64,000 nucleotides of DNA from Lachnospiraceae bacterium (GCA_900753305.1 CAADYR010000145.1:1-64000), one strand, 5' to 3'; counted from the first letter of the stretch, positions 1-9,273 are shown. The notes: a model not told the origin generated them from the letters alone. Made by a program: numbers and translations.

Positions 1-1
1 C

Positions 2-1237
2 CGCCGCAGCTCCCGTTATGATACTCATGATCAGAAGGAACTTCAACAACTTTACAGTTCCATCCAGCGCAAGAACCGTTTTGCACCGGTCTATCTGAAT
101 GATCCTACCACTGAAGAAATCACATATGCGATCCGTTTAAAAGAACAGGCCAAATCTCTGCATGAGACGATCGATGTTCTCAGTTGTGATGATGAAAGCC
201 AGCTTTTTTCAACCAAGACTGCCTATTGCAGTCATCCTGAACTTGCTCAGGTTTCTTATGATATCTCTGATAACGACCAGGTAGCCTCCTATCAGAAAGC
301 ACCTTCCAAATTCACGCTCTGTGTTGACCATTGTGCCATGCCGCAGCGTAATACTTCCAGCTATCTGCGCGCAGATCAACCCGTTATGATGCCTGCCGGA
401 AGCTATTCCTTTGATCTGATCACAAACAAACTGCATTACGAGCTGCAATTTGATCTGCAGCCCAGCGACACCCATGAAATCCTGCAGCACAGGCTTATGC
501 GTCTGATCAATAATTCCGATCTGGGTGTACACGCTCAGGTTCTTCATGATGAGGATCGTTCTGCCCTCGAGATAACTTCTGATGCACTTGGTACTCCTGC
601 AAAAGGCAGCGAGCATTTCCGCATTACTGATGAAAATACCAGCCACAGCAGTGGGATCGTACACTATCTTGGACTGAATAAGTCCATCGAACCGGCGCAA
701 AATGCATCCTATTCTATAGATGGTGTGTCTTTTTCTTCTTATAATAATAATTTCCGTGTCTACGATGCTTATGAAGTTACATTAGACCCGGATGCGATCA
801 GTTCCGGACAGGAAATAGAGATCGGTCTCTATCCCGATCCGCAATCACTGGCTTACAATATCCGTTCCTTTGTGAAAAGTTATAATCAATTTATTGAAAA
901 TCTGAGAACTTCCGACCAGCAGCCTGCGAGGCTGAATGAAGACATACATAAACTTCTGAATATGCATAAAAAAGAAATCGGGAAATATGGTATTGAAATA
1001 TCGGATGATGACACGCTGAGTTACCCCGATACAGAGCCCGCAGCCACTGCCTCACCCGGTTTCGAAGAACTCCAGGATTTTGGCAGTCATCTGCTCAAAA
1101 AACTCAATGCAATTTCCATGGACCCAATGGAATATCTTAACAGAAGAATCTGTGCTTATTCCAATCCGGCTACAAGTTATGTAAATCCGTATGTCACAAG
1201 CATTTACAGCGGTATGCTGTTCAATACCTACTGTTGA
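2..1237 (+). CDS. FliD-like (hook-associated protein 2-related) protein, 5' end outside window
   Basis: The reading frame is open from base 2, so the N terminus lies outside the window; the first internal ATG (338) is not the start. About 411 residues are visible. The stretch SYSFDLITNKLHYELQF, followed by INNSDLGVHAQVL and LEITSDALG, resembles the domain of FliD-type cap proteins in which residual NNS-AGV segments precede a serine/threonine strand. The later QSLAYNIRSFVKSYNQFIENL resembles the FliD helix xIxxFVxxYNxLI. The typical C-terminal FliD coiled coil is not obvious and the protein ends in an aromatic tail (SIYSGMLFNTYC). It converges with glf, overlapping it by 10 bp. A complete fliD sits at 29.2-30.9 kb, so this would be a paralogue. 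FliD relation is inferred from pattern only. Confidence 0.5.
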   Translation, partial: RRSSRYDTHDQKELQQLYSSIQRKNRFAPVYLNDPTTEEITYAIRLKEQAKSLHETIDVLSCDDESQLFSTKTAYCSHPELAQVSYDISDNDQVASYQKAPSKFTLCVDHCAMPQRNTSSYLRADQPVMMPAGSYSFDLITNKLHYELQFDLQPSDTHEILQHRLMRLINNSDLGVHAQVLHDEDRSALEITSDALGTPAKGSEHFRITDENTSHSSGIVHYLGLNKSIEPAQNASYSIDGVSFSSYNNNFRVYDAYEVTLDPDAISSGQEIEIGLYPDPQSLAYNIRSFVKSYNQFIENLRTSDQQPARLNEDIHKLLNMHKKEIGKYGIEISDDDTLSYPDTEPAATASPGFEELQDFGSHLLKKLNAISMDPMEYLNRRICAYSNPATSYVNPYVTSIYSGMLFNTYC

Positions 1238-2355
1238 GCCGCCATATCAAGTGCTGCTCTGATCACCTTATCCATGTCATAGTATTTGTATTGTCCCAGT
1301 CTGCCGCCAAACAGGACATTATTTTCTTTTGCCGCCAAAAGTGCATACTTCTCATACAAAGCACCATTGACCTCATCATTGACGGGGTAATACGGTTCGT
1401 CACCTTTGTGCCATTCCTTAGGGTACTCTCTGGTAATGACTGTATCTGCCTGTCTGCCAAATTCAAAATGCTTATGTTCAATGATCCTGGTATAAGGCAC
1501 TTCCCTTTCCGTATAATTTACAACTGCGTTGCCCTGATAATTATCCTCGCCTTCCAGCACTTGGGTTTCAAAATGCAGGGAACGGTATGCGAGTTCTCCA
1601 TAGCAATAGTCATAAAATTCATCAATCATTCCTGTATAGAGAACCTTCTCAAAAGTATCTGTTCCATCTGTGCAGGCAAAACTGCCATCCTCGCTGCGTA
1701 CACAGAACTGTGCATAATCTGTATTCAGTCTCACTTCAATTCCGTCAAGCAGCTTCTCTACGATCTGTGTATAACCTCCCTTGGGAATTCCCTGATAAGG
1801 ATCATTAAAATAGTTATTATCATAAATAAATCTGACCGGCAGACGTTTGATGATAAAGCTTGGCAGTTCTTTACAGTCTCTGCCCCACTGCTTCTCCGTA
1901 TAGCCTTTTACCAGTTTCTCATAAATATCCGTACCTACCAGTGAGAGTGCCTGTTCTTCGAGATTGGCAGGCTGTGTAATATGCAGATCAGCTATCTGCG
2001 CCGCGATCCGCTCCTTAGCTTCTTTCGGAGTTTTGATATTCCACATTTTGGCAAATGTATTCATATTAAAAGGCAGATTATAAAGCTCATCCTTATATCT
2101 TGCCACCGGCGAATTTATATAATTGTTAAACTCTGCCAGACTGTTGACATAATTCCATACTTCTTTGTCTGATGTGTGGAAAATATGTGCACCATACTGA
2201 TGTACCTGAATCCCTTTGATTTCTTTTGTATAAACATTTCCTGCAATATGTGCTCTCTTCTCAATGACGAGACATTTTTTGCCTTTTTTCTCCATTTCTC
2301 TGGCAAAGACCGCACCAAACAGTCCTGCACCTACGATCAAATACTGATAATTCAT
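1228..2355 (-). CDS. glf: UDP-galactopyranose mutase
   Basis: Cytosolic FAD enzyme that interconverts UDP-galactopyranose and UDP-galactofuranose, the donor for galactofuranose in surface glycans. At 375 residues it has the usual family length. The N terminus has the dinucleotide fold VGAGLFGAVFARE, then the UGM signature GNVY...HQYGAHIFHT (about residues 39-60). EKQWGRD, RLPVRFIYDNNYF and the C-terminal FGGRLGQYKYYDMD FAD-contact segment are also present. The start follows an AGAGAGG ribosome site. The next gene upstream is a GT2 glycosyltransferase, so a glycan pathway is likely; whether it feeds a polysaccharide or flagellin glycosylation cannot be told from sequence. Confidence 0.95.
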   Translation of the reverse strand: MNYQYLIVGAGLFGAVFAREMEKKGKKCLVIEKRAHIAGNVYTKEIKGIQVHQYGAHIFHTSDKEVWNYVNSLAEFNNYINSPVARYKDELYNLPFNMNTFAKMWNIKTPKEAKERIAAQIADLHITQPANLEEQALSLVGTDIYEKLVKGYTEKQWGRDCKELPSFIIKRLPVRFIYDNNYFNDPYQGIPKGGYTQIVEKLLDGIEVRLNTDYAQFCVRSEDGSFACTDGTDTFEKVLYTGMIDEFYDYCYGELAYRSLHFETQVLEGEDNYQGNAVVNYTEREVPYTRIIEHKHFEFGRQADTVITREYPKEWHKGDEPYYPVNDEVNGALYEKYALLAAKENNVLFGGRLGQYKYYDMDKVIRAALDMAAQQ

Positions 2356-2422
2356 GCTTATGCTGTACCTCTCTGTATATTATGTTAACTTCAGTGTAAA
2401 CGCAACACCAGTATAAGTCAAT

Positions 2423-3511
2423 CTAAAAACCATTTTCTGCAGGTTTCCAGTCTCTCGCCATCTGTTCATACTCCGCTGCCTTTTGGGTAAGACGCAGTTT
2501 CTCCATCTCATATTCTTCCTGGGGAAGTGCTTTGATCCTGGGGGACTTCGCATATCTGCGGTAACTCAGTGCCAATGCCATAAGGGGAGATGTCCCGCTG
2601 CTTGCAATGTCGATCTCACTTTCACTTTCAAAAGCCGCAATATAGAACCAGTGGGCTGCCTGCGGATAATCCTCTTTCTTTAAAAAGAAATAGCCAAACT
2701 CCATGCAGACTTCTGCGGACGGCACTGTGATCTCTTCCCGAAGACCAATCTTAAGCATAGCCGTCGCATCATCACTGATACGGTAAATCTTGAGCAGAAC
2801 CGCTATGATCTGTCTCGTAAGCAGTTCCTTTTTCTTAGATGCAGCATCTTCTAACATCCTCTCCAGGAATTCTCTGGCATGCAGCAGTGTCTCTTCGTCT
2901 CCCGCCTTGTATAATTCACGCAGATACATATTCAAAAGTCTGTCTGAAAGTGTTCCTTTTTCTTCAATGATGCGGGCAAACACTCCGAAATCTCTTCCGC
3001 TGTGATCTCCCTGTGGTCTGTGACGGACTTCAATATCACTGTCAAATACCACCGGATTCGTATTCACTGTCTCATGGATCGGTTCTATCCAGGTAAAAGT
3101 CCGTAATCTTTTAAACAGCTTGGGTCTTAGATCTCTTGCAAAATTCTCTGTAGGATGGTTGATCTGTTCCGTAACATAGATCATCTGTACAATCTCTACT
3201 TCCGGCACCAATACCTGTTTGAGCGCTTTGAATCTGACCCGGTTCTGTTCATCTATATACTCATCCGCATCCGCAGAATAAATATAATCTCCTGTTGCCT
3301 TGGAAAAGGCAAAATTCCTTGCTGCCGCAAAATCATTGCACCATTCAAAGTCATAAATTTTATCAGTATACTGTGCCGCGATTTCTTTGGTGCGGTCAGT
3401 AGATCCTGTATCTACGATAATGATCTCGTCCATCAGATCCCGTAATGAGTCCAGACAGTCTTTTAAAACTGCTTCTTCGTTTTTGACAATCATACACAAA
3501 CTAAATTTCAT
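2423..3511 (-). CDS. GT2-family glycosyltransferase with C-terminal TPR-like repeats
   Basis: Predicted cytosolic glycosyltransferase of 362 residues. The N-terminal GT-A fold is clear: SLCMIVKNEEAVLKDCLDSL, IIIVDTGSTDRTKEIA, and the DxD-type metal/nucleotide-sugar motif SADADEYID near residue 80. The conserved IHETV follows at about 140. The rest is helical with TPR-like character. This architecture recurs in the genes at 11.7 and 12.8 kb. GT2 enzymes of this kind beside flagellin genes modify flagellin in several clostridia (C. difficile CD0240 is the known example), but the acceptor here is inferred. It lies upstream of glf in the same direction with a 67-bp gap, and its promoter region carries a long inverted repeat. 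Confidence 0.85.
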   Translation of the reverse strand: MKFSLCMIVKNEEAVLKDCLDSLRDLMDEIIIVDTGSTDRTKEIAAQYTDKIYDFEWCNDFAAARNFAFSKATGDYIYSADADEYIDEQNRVRFKALKQVLVPEVEIVQMIYVTEQINHPTENFARDLRPKLFKRLRTFTWIEPIHETVNTNPVVFDSDIEVRHRPQGDHSGRDFGVFARIIEEKGTLSDRLLNMYLRELYKAGDEETLLHAREFLERMLEDAASKKKELLTRQIIAVLLKIYRISDDATAMLKIGLREEITVPSAEVCMEFGYFFLKKEDYPQAAHWFYIAAFESESEIDIASSGTSPLMALALSYRRYAKSPRIKALPQEEYEMEKLRLTQKAAEYEQMARDWKPAENGF

Positions 3512-3544
3512 ATCTGACGCGCCTCTCCTTTGACTGACATTTTA

Positions 3545-3573
3545 GTATATTGTATTCATATTATACAATATAC
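3545..3573. repeat. 11-bp perfect inverted repeat in divergent promoter region
   Basis: Arms GTATATTGTAT (3545-3555) and ATACAATATAC (3563-3573) are perfect reverse complements separated by 7 bp. It lies 34 bp before the GT2 gene (minus) and about 100 bp before the FlgN-like gene (plus). It could be an operator for a dimeric regulator; all-A/T-rich arms make chance more likely than for a GC-rich site. Confidence 0.5.
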
Positions 3574-3606
3574 AATAAATTTACTCAATAATTATTCGAT
3601 TATTTC

Positions 3607-3636
3607 TTGTTATTATGTAAATATGTATGATACAAT
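3607..3636 (+). promoter_or_regulatory. Vegetative sigma70-type promoter for FlgN-like gene
   Basis: A -35 box TTGTTA (3607-3612) and -10 box TACAAT (3631-3636) are separated by 18 bp, with a TGA just before the -10. They lie 39 bp upstream of the chosen ATG. Confidence 0.5.
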
Positions 3637-3674
3637 GTAACTGTTGGAAATCTATTTTCAGAAAGGTACGCATT

Positions 3675-4142
3675 ATGGATTATAAACAGTCTTATGAAAT
3701 ACTTTTAAAAACGATATGTGAAAATGATAAAAGAATGCTGCAATTGCTCACACAGGTCAACTGCTGTGATGATGCATTACTGGAAATTTCCCTTCAGGAT
3801 GCTCCTAATCCTGTGCATCTTCAGGCAGTTAATATGAAAAAAGAGCGCCTGATTCAACAACTGGAGAATCTAAGCGCTGATGAAGAAAAATATGCAGGGC
3901 AGTTAAACAGCATTGCTTCTTTGTGCAATGAAGTCACTTCCCATCCTTTATATACCAAAATGAATCTGCTCCACACTGCTCTGTGTGACCGCATGAAGCT
4001 GGTACTTCATAAAGAGGACTGTAACAATCCTCTGATCACACAGCAGCTTGAAAATTATCAGGAAAAGCTGGAAATGGATATCCGTATCAGTGAAGTTCCC
4101 ATGGAGAAACGTCACATCTTCTATCTGTATCCGCACAAATGA
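3675..4142 (+). CDS. Small helical protein, FlgN/FliT-like chaperone candidate
   Basis: 155 residues from the ATG at 3675, which follows AGAAAGG; an upstream in-frame ATG at 3627 lies inside the -10 region and is unlikely. The protein is almost all helix: YEILLKTICENDKRMLQLLTQ, a gap, then KKERLIQQLENLSADEEKYAGQL, and a third segment ending HIFYLYPHK. The layout matches the FliT-like protein at 28.2 kb: a first helix of the type YLxILxxSLxKK, then a central KGKLIEEINKLDDGF-like helix. This supports an export-chaperone role, perhaps for the FliD-like protein at the window edge. I do not recognise it by name, and the assignment is inference. It converges on the SNF2 helicase gene, 4 bp apart. 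Confidence 0.55.
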   Translation: MDYKQSYEILLKTICENDKRMLQLLTQVNCCDDALLEISLQDAPNPVHLQAVNMKKERLIQQLENLSADEEKYAGQLNSIASLCNEVTSHPLYTKMNLLHTALCDRMKLVLHKEDCNNPLITQQLENYQEKLEMDIRISEVPMEKRHIFYLYPHK

Positions 4143-4146
4143 CTGA

Positions 4147-7100
4147 TCAACTGAGCAATTCCAGCAGTTCATCCCTGGAGAAGGAAGGATTATCCATGTT
4201 TTCTCCTCCAAGGACCTGATCTGCCAGTTCCTGTTTCATCTCCTGTAATTTCATGATCTTCTCTTCTATGGTATCTTTGGCGATCAGTTTATAAACCGTT
4301 ACCACGTTCTTTTGTCCAATTCGATGCGTTCTGTCCGTTGCCTGATTCTGCGCAGCCAGATTCCACCACGGGTCATAATGTATCACAATATCGGCACTGG
4401 TCAGATTCAGTCCTGTTCCACCTGCTTTCAATGAAATAAAGAACACAGATACGTCATTGCTGTTAAATGCATCCACCAGTTGGATCCTCTGCTCCTTGGG
4501 TGTCTGTCCAGTCAGCATATAATAAGTGATATTCTCTTTCTCTGCACGCTTCGCCAGAAGTTCCAGCATAGACGTAAACTGACTGAAAAGCAGCACCTTA
4601 TGCCCACCTGTGATCGCATTCTTTAGAAGTTCCACACACATCTCCTGTTTTGCAGACTCCCCCTTGTAATTCTCATACACCAGAAGCGGATTACAGCAGA
4701 TCTGGCGAAGCTTTGTAAGTTCTGCCAGAAGTTGTAATTTTTTCTCCCGAAACTGTGCATCTGTCTGTCCATTGAGCAGACGTTTCAGGTTCTGGACATT
4801 TGCCTCATACAATTCCTGCTGCTGGGATTCCATTTTTGCATAGACTGCTTCTTCCAGTTTATCCGGTAAATCAGAAAGCACATCCTTCTTCAGACGTCTG
4901 AGAATAAATGGCGTGATCATTCTGCGAAGCCTGAGCATGGCATCCTGATCATGTTCTTCTACAATAGGAGCTTCCATTTCTTCTTTGAACTGCTTATACC
5001 CATACAAAAATCCCGGCATCAGATAGTCAAATATACTCCACAGTTCGCTCAGTCTGTTCTCCATAGGTGTTCCTGTCAGTGCAAAACGTGTTCCGGCGTG
5101 AATCAGCTTTACCGCTTTAGCTGCCTGTGTGCTCTGATTCTTAATGAACTGTGCTTCATCCAGAATTTCACAAAAGAACTCTATATTTTCATAGTTATCC
5201 ACATCCCGCTTCAGCAGATCATAGGAAGTGATCAGAATATCCGTGTCCAGACTGCTCTGTACCAGTTCACGTCGATGGGCTGCATCTCCCGTTACCATAA
5301 CCGGCCTGAGTTCTGGTGCAAACCTCTCAATCTCGCTCTGCCAGTTATACACCAGTGATGCCGGGCATACGATCAATGTCCTTTTTCGTTCTGTCATCAA
5401 AAAAGCAATTACCTGCAAGGTCTTGCCAAGTCCCATATCATCCGCAAGTATCCCGCCAAAACCATTTTCCTGCAATGCCTTGAGCCAGCGAAAACCGCTC
5501 TTCTGGTATTCACGCATTACATGTTCCAGTTCCTGTGGCACTTCATAATCACTGTCCTCCATAGAACGCATATTACGTACTAACTGTTTAAAACTGTGAT
5601 CTCTGTGGATATACTCTGCACCTTCCTCATGCGACAGGCTGTCCAGATACAATGCTCTGTACTGCGGAATGAGTATTTTGCCACTTTTGAGCTGTCTGGC
5701 TGACAGTTGCAATCCATCTACCATCTCCACCAGATTATTCATCTGTGTATCCTGCATATTCAGAAAAGAACCATTCTTTAATCGATAATACTTCTTACGA
5801 CGGTTATATCTCGTCAATACCTCTGCAAGTTCTTCCATGGAAAGTTCCGGAGAATCAAGAGTCAGCTCCAGCAAACCGCTCTTTAGCGATAATCCCATAG
5901 AGAATGCCGGGGTATTGAGAACCTGAACACGCTTCATCTGCTCTGAAATATAGACCTCACCCAATTGTCCAAGTTCTGCTAATCCATCATTCAGAAATTC
6001 ATATATGGCATCCGCATCACCATGCAGTACCTTCCTTTGAATTTTGCCATCAAATTCTGGAAAATACTGGCTTACTGCAGCATCCATTTCCAGTTCTCTT
6101 GAAATATCACGCCTCTGTGCCGCGGCACCCGTTGGCATATCCACGAATTTTGCCACATCATTTTCCACAGAAAAAACATCATAACTTTCTTCTCCATAGA
6201 CAGCACACAGCCTGCATGTGATCGTATCATATTCCGGCATGTCCAGATAAATGGCAAACTCTGCTTGGGGTGGAAGATAATTCCCGGGGGTAAATTCCCT
6301 GACATCCATTTCATAATGCTGTTCCAGAAAAGGCAGAAGATCCCTGCAAAACAGTGGAAGCTCACGTTCTGCAATAAATATATTCTGCCCTCCCTGATCG
6401 TTCATATATCTACGAAAGCTGCGTATCTGCGCTATATCTTCCAGCCGGTTCCTGTAAATAATGTGATTTGCATGATCGTAAATATACTGACAGGATGCTC
6501 CCTCTGTCATTGCAAGCGGCGTGGTCGATATCCTGATTCCTGCCGGAACACCTGTAATATGCAACAGTGGTCTTGGCTCCCCGTCCTTTATTTCATAATA
6601 GGCAGAACTGGTATCCTGTGTATCCAGTCCCAGAGGATTCTCCTGTTGCAGCATTATCTGCATAAAGCGATCCAGATTGCCTGCTGCCAACGGTATCTCC
6701 CTCTTAACATCATTTCTGCTGTAATACTGATAGGCATTAAGCCCGCCCGTCGTCTGAAAGCTCTTTATAATGTCCATCAGAAAATGTACCAGTGACTGGC
6801 TTGATTCTTCAAATGCTGATATATGATGATAAAAACCAAGTTTGGCACCGTAGGATTTATACTCATGCTTATCCATCAGCCGCACAAATTCATTAATATC
6901 CTTGAGTACATACAAATGTGTGATACCAATTCTGAATTCTACCGTTATCTTGCCATGATAATCGTGGCATTGCGGTACAAGCTGCACTTTTCCCCGAACC
7001 AGTGGCTGTCTGTAAGGAAGTTGCTGTTCCAGGCCATGATCCATCAAAATACGGTACATTCCCCTGTCAGTCATCGGCATAGAACTTTGTCGTTTCTTTA

Positions 7101-7542
7101 AACTGTTCTGATTCTGTGTTCCATACAATGTACTCCCTTTACTGATCCCGGGAGTGCGTTCCAACTGCTCCAGTCTCTGTGGGAACTCTACTGACAGCTT
7201 TTTGACCGGCTGCTGTTGTTTGCGCAGCATATCCTGCCTCACCTGAATATAACGAAGAAGCGTTGCTACACAGTGTTTACACAGACCTGCATACTCCATA
7301 TATGCCGGACATTCACAATGATAGGAATGCAGTTCATTGTTATTTTCATCCACTACGGCCTGTGTATTGTAGCATTTCCAGCCACTGCCCTGTACATATG
7401 CCTTTACCTTTTTACAGGGGTTCGTCTCTATATAAACATCCTGAAGCTGGATGTTTTGTACATTTCCACTTTGAAAAAGCCGTCTGCCCCGCTGATATAC
7501 CTGTTCTGAAGCATCTTTACGGATGTCTGTCTCTGTGTACAT
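4147..7542 (-). CDS. SNF2-family helicase with SWIM zinc finger
   Basis: Bacterial SNF2/RapA-like ATP-dependent DNA translocase, 1131 residues. An N-terminal SWIM finger is visible as C76-E-C78 ... C88-K-H90 (HCECPAYMEYAGLCKHC). A long central region typical of bacterial SNF2-associated proteins follows. The helicase core is complete: motif I ADDMGLGKT, motif II DEAQ, motif III LTGTPMENRLSELWSI, and C-terminal SQFTSMLELLAKRA, ISLKAGGTGLNLT, and DPWWNLAAQNQATDRTHRIGQ. The start at 7542 is preferred over the in-frame ATG at 7560, because AGAGGA lies 6 nt before it and would be inside the longer version. The substrate is unknown; there is no link to the flagellar genes apart from position. Confidence 0.93.
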   Translation of the reverse strand: MYTETDIRKDASEQVYQRGRRLFQSGNVQNIQLQDVYIETNPCKKVKAYVQGSGWKCYNTQAVVDENNNELHSYHCECPAYMEYAGLCKHCVATLLRYIQVRQDMLRKQQQPVKKLSVEFPQRLEQLERTPGISKGSTLYGTQNQNSLKKRQSSMPMTDRGMYRILMDHGLEQQLPYRQPLVRGKVQLVPQCHDYHGKITVEFRIGITHLYVLKDINEFVRLMDKHEYKSYGAKLGFYHHISAFEESSQSLVHFLMDIIKSFQTTGGLNAYQYYSRNDVKREIPLAAGNLDRFMQIMLQQENPLGLDTQDTSSAYYEIKDGEPRPLLHITGVPAGIRISTTPLAMTEGASCQYIYDHANHIIYRNRLEDIAQIRSFRRYMNDQGGQNIFIAERELPLFCRDLLPFLEQHYEMDVREFTPGNYLPPQAEFAIYLDMPEYDTITCRLCAVYGEESYDVFSVENDVAKFVDMPTGAAAQRRDISRELEMDAAVSQYFPEFDGKIQRKVLHGDADAIYEFLNDGLAELGQLGEVYISEQMKRVQVLNTPAFSMGLSLKSGLLELTLDSPELSMEELAEVLTRYNRRKKYYRLKNGSFLNMQDTQMNNLVEMVDGLQLSARQLKSGKILIPQYRALYLDSLSHEEGAEYIHRDHSFKQLVRNMRSMEDSDYEVPQELEHVMREYQKSGFRWLKALQENGFGGILADDMGLGKTLQVIAFLMTERKRTLIVCPASLVYNWQSEIERFAPELRPVMVTGDAAHRRELVQSSLDTDILITSYDLLKRDVDNYENIEFFCEILDEAQFIKNQSTQAAKAVKLIHAGTRFALTGTPMENRLSELWSIFDYLMPGFLYGYKQFKEEMEAPIVEEHDQDAMLRLRRMITPFILRRLKKDVLSDLPDKLEEAVYAKMESQQQELYEANVQNLKRLLNGQTDAQFREKKLQLLAELTKLRQICCNPLLVYENYKGESAKQEMCVELLKNAITGGHKVLLFSQFTSMLELLAKRAEKENITYYMLTGQTPKEQRIQLVDAFNSNDVSVFFISLKAGGTGLNLTSADIVIHYDPWWNLAAQNQATDRTHRIGQKNVVTVYKLIAKDTIEEKIMKLQEMKQELADQVLGGENMDNPSFSRDELLELLS

Positions 7543-7616
7543 GCCCGTTCCTCTTTTCATAAATCATCAGTCGTTATTTATGTGTTCAGTATAGCACATA
7601 CATTTTATGTTTTGAA

Positions 7617-8366
7617 TCAGCAGTATGCATTTTTCTGAGGTTTACTCAGAAAACGGTAGCCGGCTCCCCATTTCGTTTCAATATATTTGGGTGCATCCCC
7701 ATCTTCTTCCATCTTTTTGCGCAGTTTAGAGATATGCATTGCTACGGAATTCTCTCCCTCCACGTAAGTCTCTCCCCAGGCTTTTTCATAGATTTCCTTC
7801 TTACTCATAAGAATATCCGAATTCTCCATTAATACCTGAAGTACAATAGCTTCTGTATTAAGCAGTGGAATCTGTCTGCCATCCATATCAAGAATTCCAT
7901 TTCTGGTATCAAGCGTAAGATTCGCCGCACAGATCCTTCCATCCGCATATCTGCGCACTCTGGCATTGCTTTCCCTGTAACGGTTGACCAAAGCCACACT
8001 TCTGGCCGCTAACTGTGTGGGAGAAGTACCTGCCGGCAGATAGTCCATGATTCCCATTCTGAATGCACCGACCACGCTCACATCATCCATATCCTTTCCC
8101 AGCATGATCATGATAACGTCACATCTGTCCATGATCTCCATCGCCAACGTGTAGCCTGACTTACCTGCCAGATAATCATCTATCACTACAACATCATACT
8201 GTTCCGTCACAGCCCGTTGGAAACCTCTGAAAGGGATATGCTCTATCTCGATATCCATATTCCACATGGCACACGCCCTGGTGTACTCTGCATCGCGTCC
8301 ATTCTCCTCAATAATGAACAATATTTTAGCAGATATCGCTTCTGAAACTGACAACAAATTCTTCAT
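7617..8366 (-). CDS. OmpR/PhoB-type response regulator with atypical receiver
   Basis: 249 residues from the ATG at 8366, which follows AAGGAG by 9 nt; the upstream ATG at 8387 would place that ribosome site inside the gene. Residues 1-125 have a receiver-like layout (KILFIIEENGRD, VVVIDDYLAG, MGIMDYLPAG). The expected Thr/Ser after the fourth strand is Gly (MLGKD) and the conserved Lys is replaced (DYLPAG instead of DYLTKP). The C-terminal winged helix is typical: LTLDTRNGILDMDG, SKKEIYEKAWGE, VAMHISKLRKKMEED, IETKWGAGYRF. No histidine kinase gene is adjacent. The sequence suggests an orphan regulator that may not depend on phosphorylation; its targets are unknown. The HD-GYP gene is transcribed divergently 193 bp away. 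Confidence 0.85.
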   Translation of the reverse strand: MKNLLSVSEAISAKILFIIEENGRDAEYTRACAMWNMDIEIEHIPFRGFQRAVTEQYDVVVIDDYLAGKSGYTLAMEIMDRCDVIMIMLGKDMDDVSVVGAFRMGIMDYLPAGTSPTQLAARSVALVNRYRESNARVRRYADGRICAANLTLDTRNGILDMDGRQIPLLNTEAIVLQVLMENSDILMSKKEIYEKAWGETYVEGENSVAMHISKLRKKMEEDGDAPKYIETKWGAGYRFLSKPQKNAYC

Positions 8367-8559
8367 ATGGGGGTTCTCCTTCCTCATTATATATGACTCA
8401 ACTTACTCCTATTTTAGCATGCTTGTTGAATATACACAAAATTAAATTGGTTTTTATTCAATATATGGTACAATTGTATTATCGTTACGTAATTAACTGT
8501 TTATTTAAGCTGTTCTATGTTCCATCCGAGCAGTCTTACACCTGATTAAGGAGGTCTTA

Positions 8560-9273
8560 ATGAAAAATATTCGTGCTCTGGAACCTTATGTCCTTGTCAT
8601 GGACTCTATTGTTTCGAACCAGTGGGTAGCTACTATGTCACAAATGTTGTTAGCTGCCAGCCCGGAACTGTATTATCACAGCATCAATGTGGCACTTATT
8701 ACTGCGCATATGGCTTTATTCGGCAACTGCCATATGCTGTCAGAACAGGGAATTTCCATTCATTCACTGGTTCTGGGCGCTTTTCTGCATGATATAGGTT
8801 ATATCGGAAAAGGTAGCAGTTCAGCCTGTGGCAAACAGCCTCAAAATATGTCTTATATAGAACAGCTCGCATTTCATGAGCATATACAGACAGGGTTAGA
8901 GCAGATCCGTAAACATACTGATGACCCTGTTATTCTGGATATCGTATCCATGCATCATGAATATCTCAACGGCTCCGGCTATCCGGACAGGCTTGCCGGC
9001 GCAGAACTCCCACCTCATGTACGCCTGGTATCGATCGCCAATGCCCTGGCTTCCTATATTGAGAACTTTGAGCATAATTGCACTGATGGCGATCACACCC
9101 CGCGCGTTCTGTCTGAATTACTGGAGCATCTGGATAATGAAGCAGTCAGCGGTAAATATGATATTGAGCTGCTTCATTCCTTCTTTGACGGTATCATGAA
9201 TTACTACAGCAGTCTTCGTCCTCTTCATCTGGGTCTTCATGATTACTGCATAAGAAAAATGAACACAGAATAA
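8560..9273 (+). CDS. HD-GYP domain protein (degenerate c-di-GMP phosphodiesterase-like)
   Basis: 237 residues, starting 6 nt after a near-perfect AAGGAGG. HD-GYP landmarks are present: YYHS (H40), FLHDIG (77-80), HEHIQTG (106), MHHEYLNGSGYPDRL (132-144, with HH and GYP). Family members hydrolyse cyclic di-GMP and so influence motility. Two usual positions differ: the Lys after HDIG is Tyr (HDIGYIG), and the Asp of the FDA motif is Asn (SIANALASY, about 161). Metal binding or activity may therefore be altered. There is no receiver or membrane segment. Its 3' end overlaps the convergent surface-protein gene by 80 bp, both stops being clear. Confidence 0.87.
   Translation: MKNIRALEPYVLVMDSIVSNQWVATMSQMLLAASPELYYHSINVALITAHMALFGNCHMLSEQGISIHSLVLGAFLHDIGYIGKGSSSACGKQPQNMSYIEQLAFHEHIQTGLEQIRKHTDDPVILDIVSMHHEYLNGSGYPDRLAGAELPPHVRLVSIANALASYIENFEHNCTDGDHTPRVLSELLEHLDNEAVSGKYDIELLHSFFDGIMNYYSSLRPLHLGLHDYCIRKMNTE

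Noticed and set aside
209..700. 163-residue minus-strand ORF
   Set aside because: It is antisense to the FliD-like gene, which is open from the window edge and has better coding character; it has no ribosome site or family motif.
1234..1944. 236-residue plus-strand ORF opposite glf
   Set aside because: Shadow of the clear UDP-galactopyranose mutase; Cys/Ile-rich composition typical of antisense frames.
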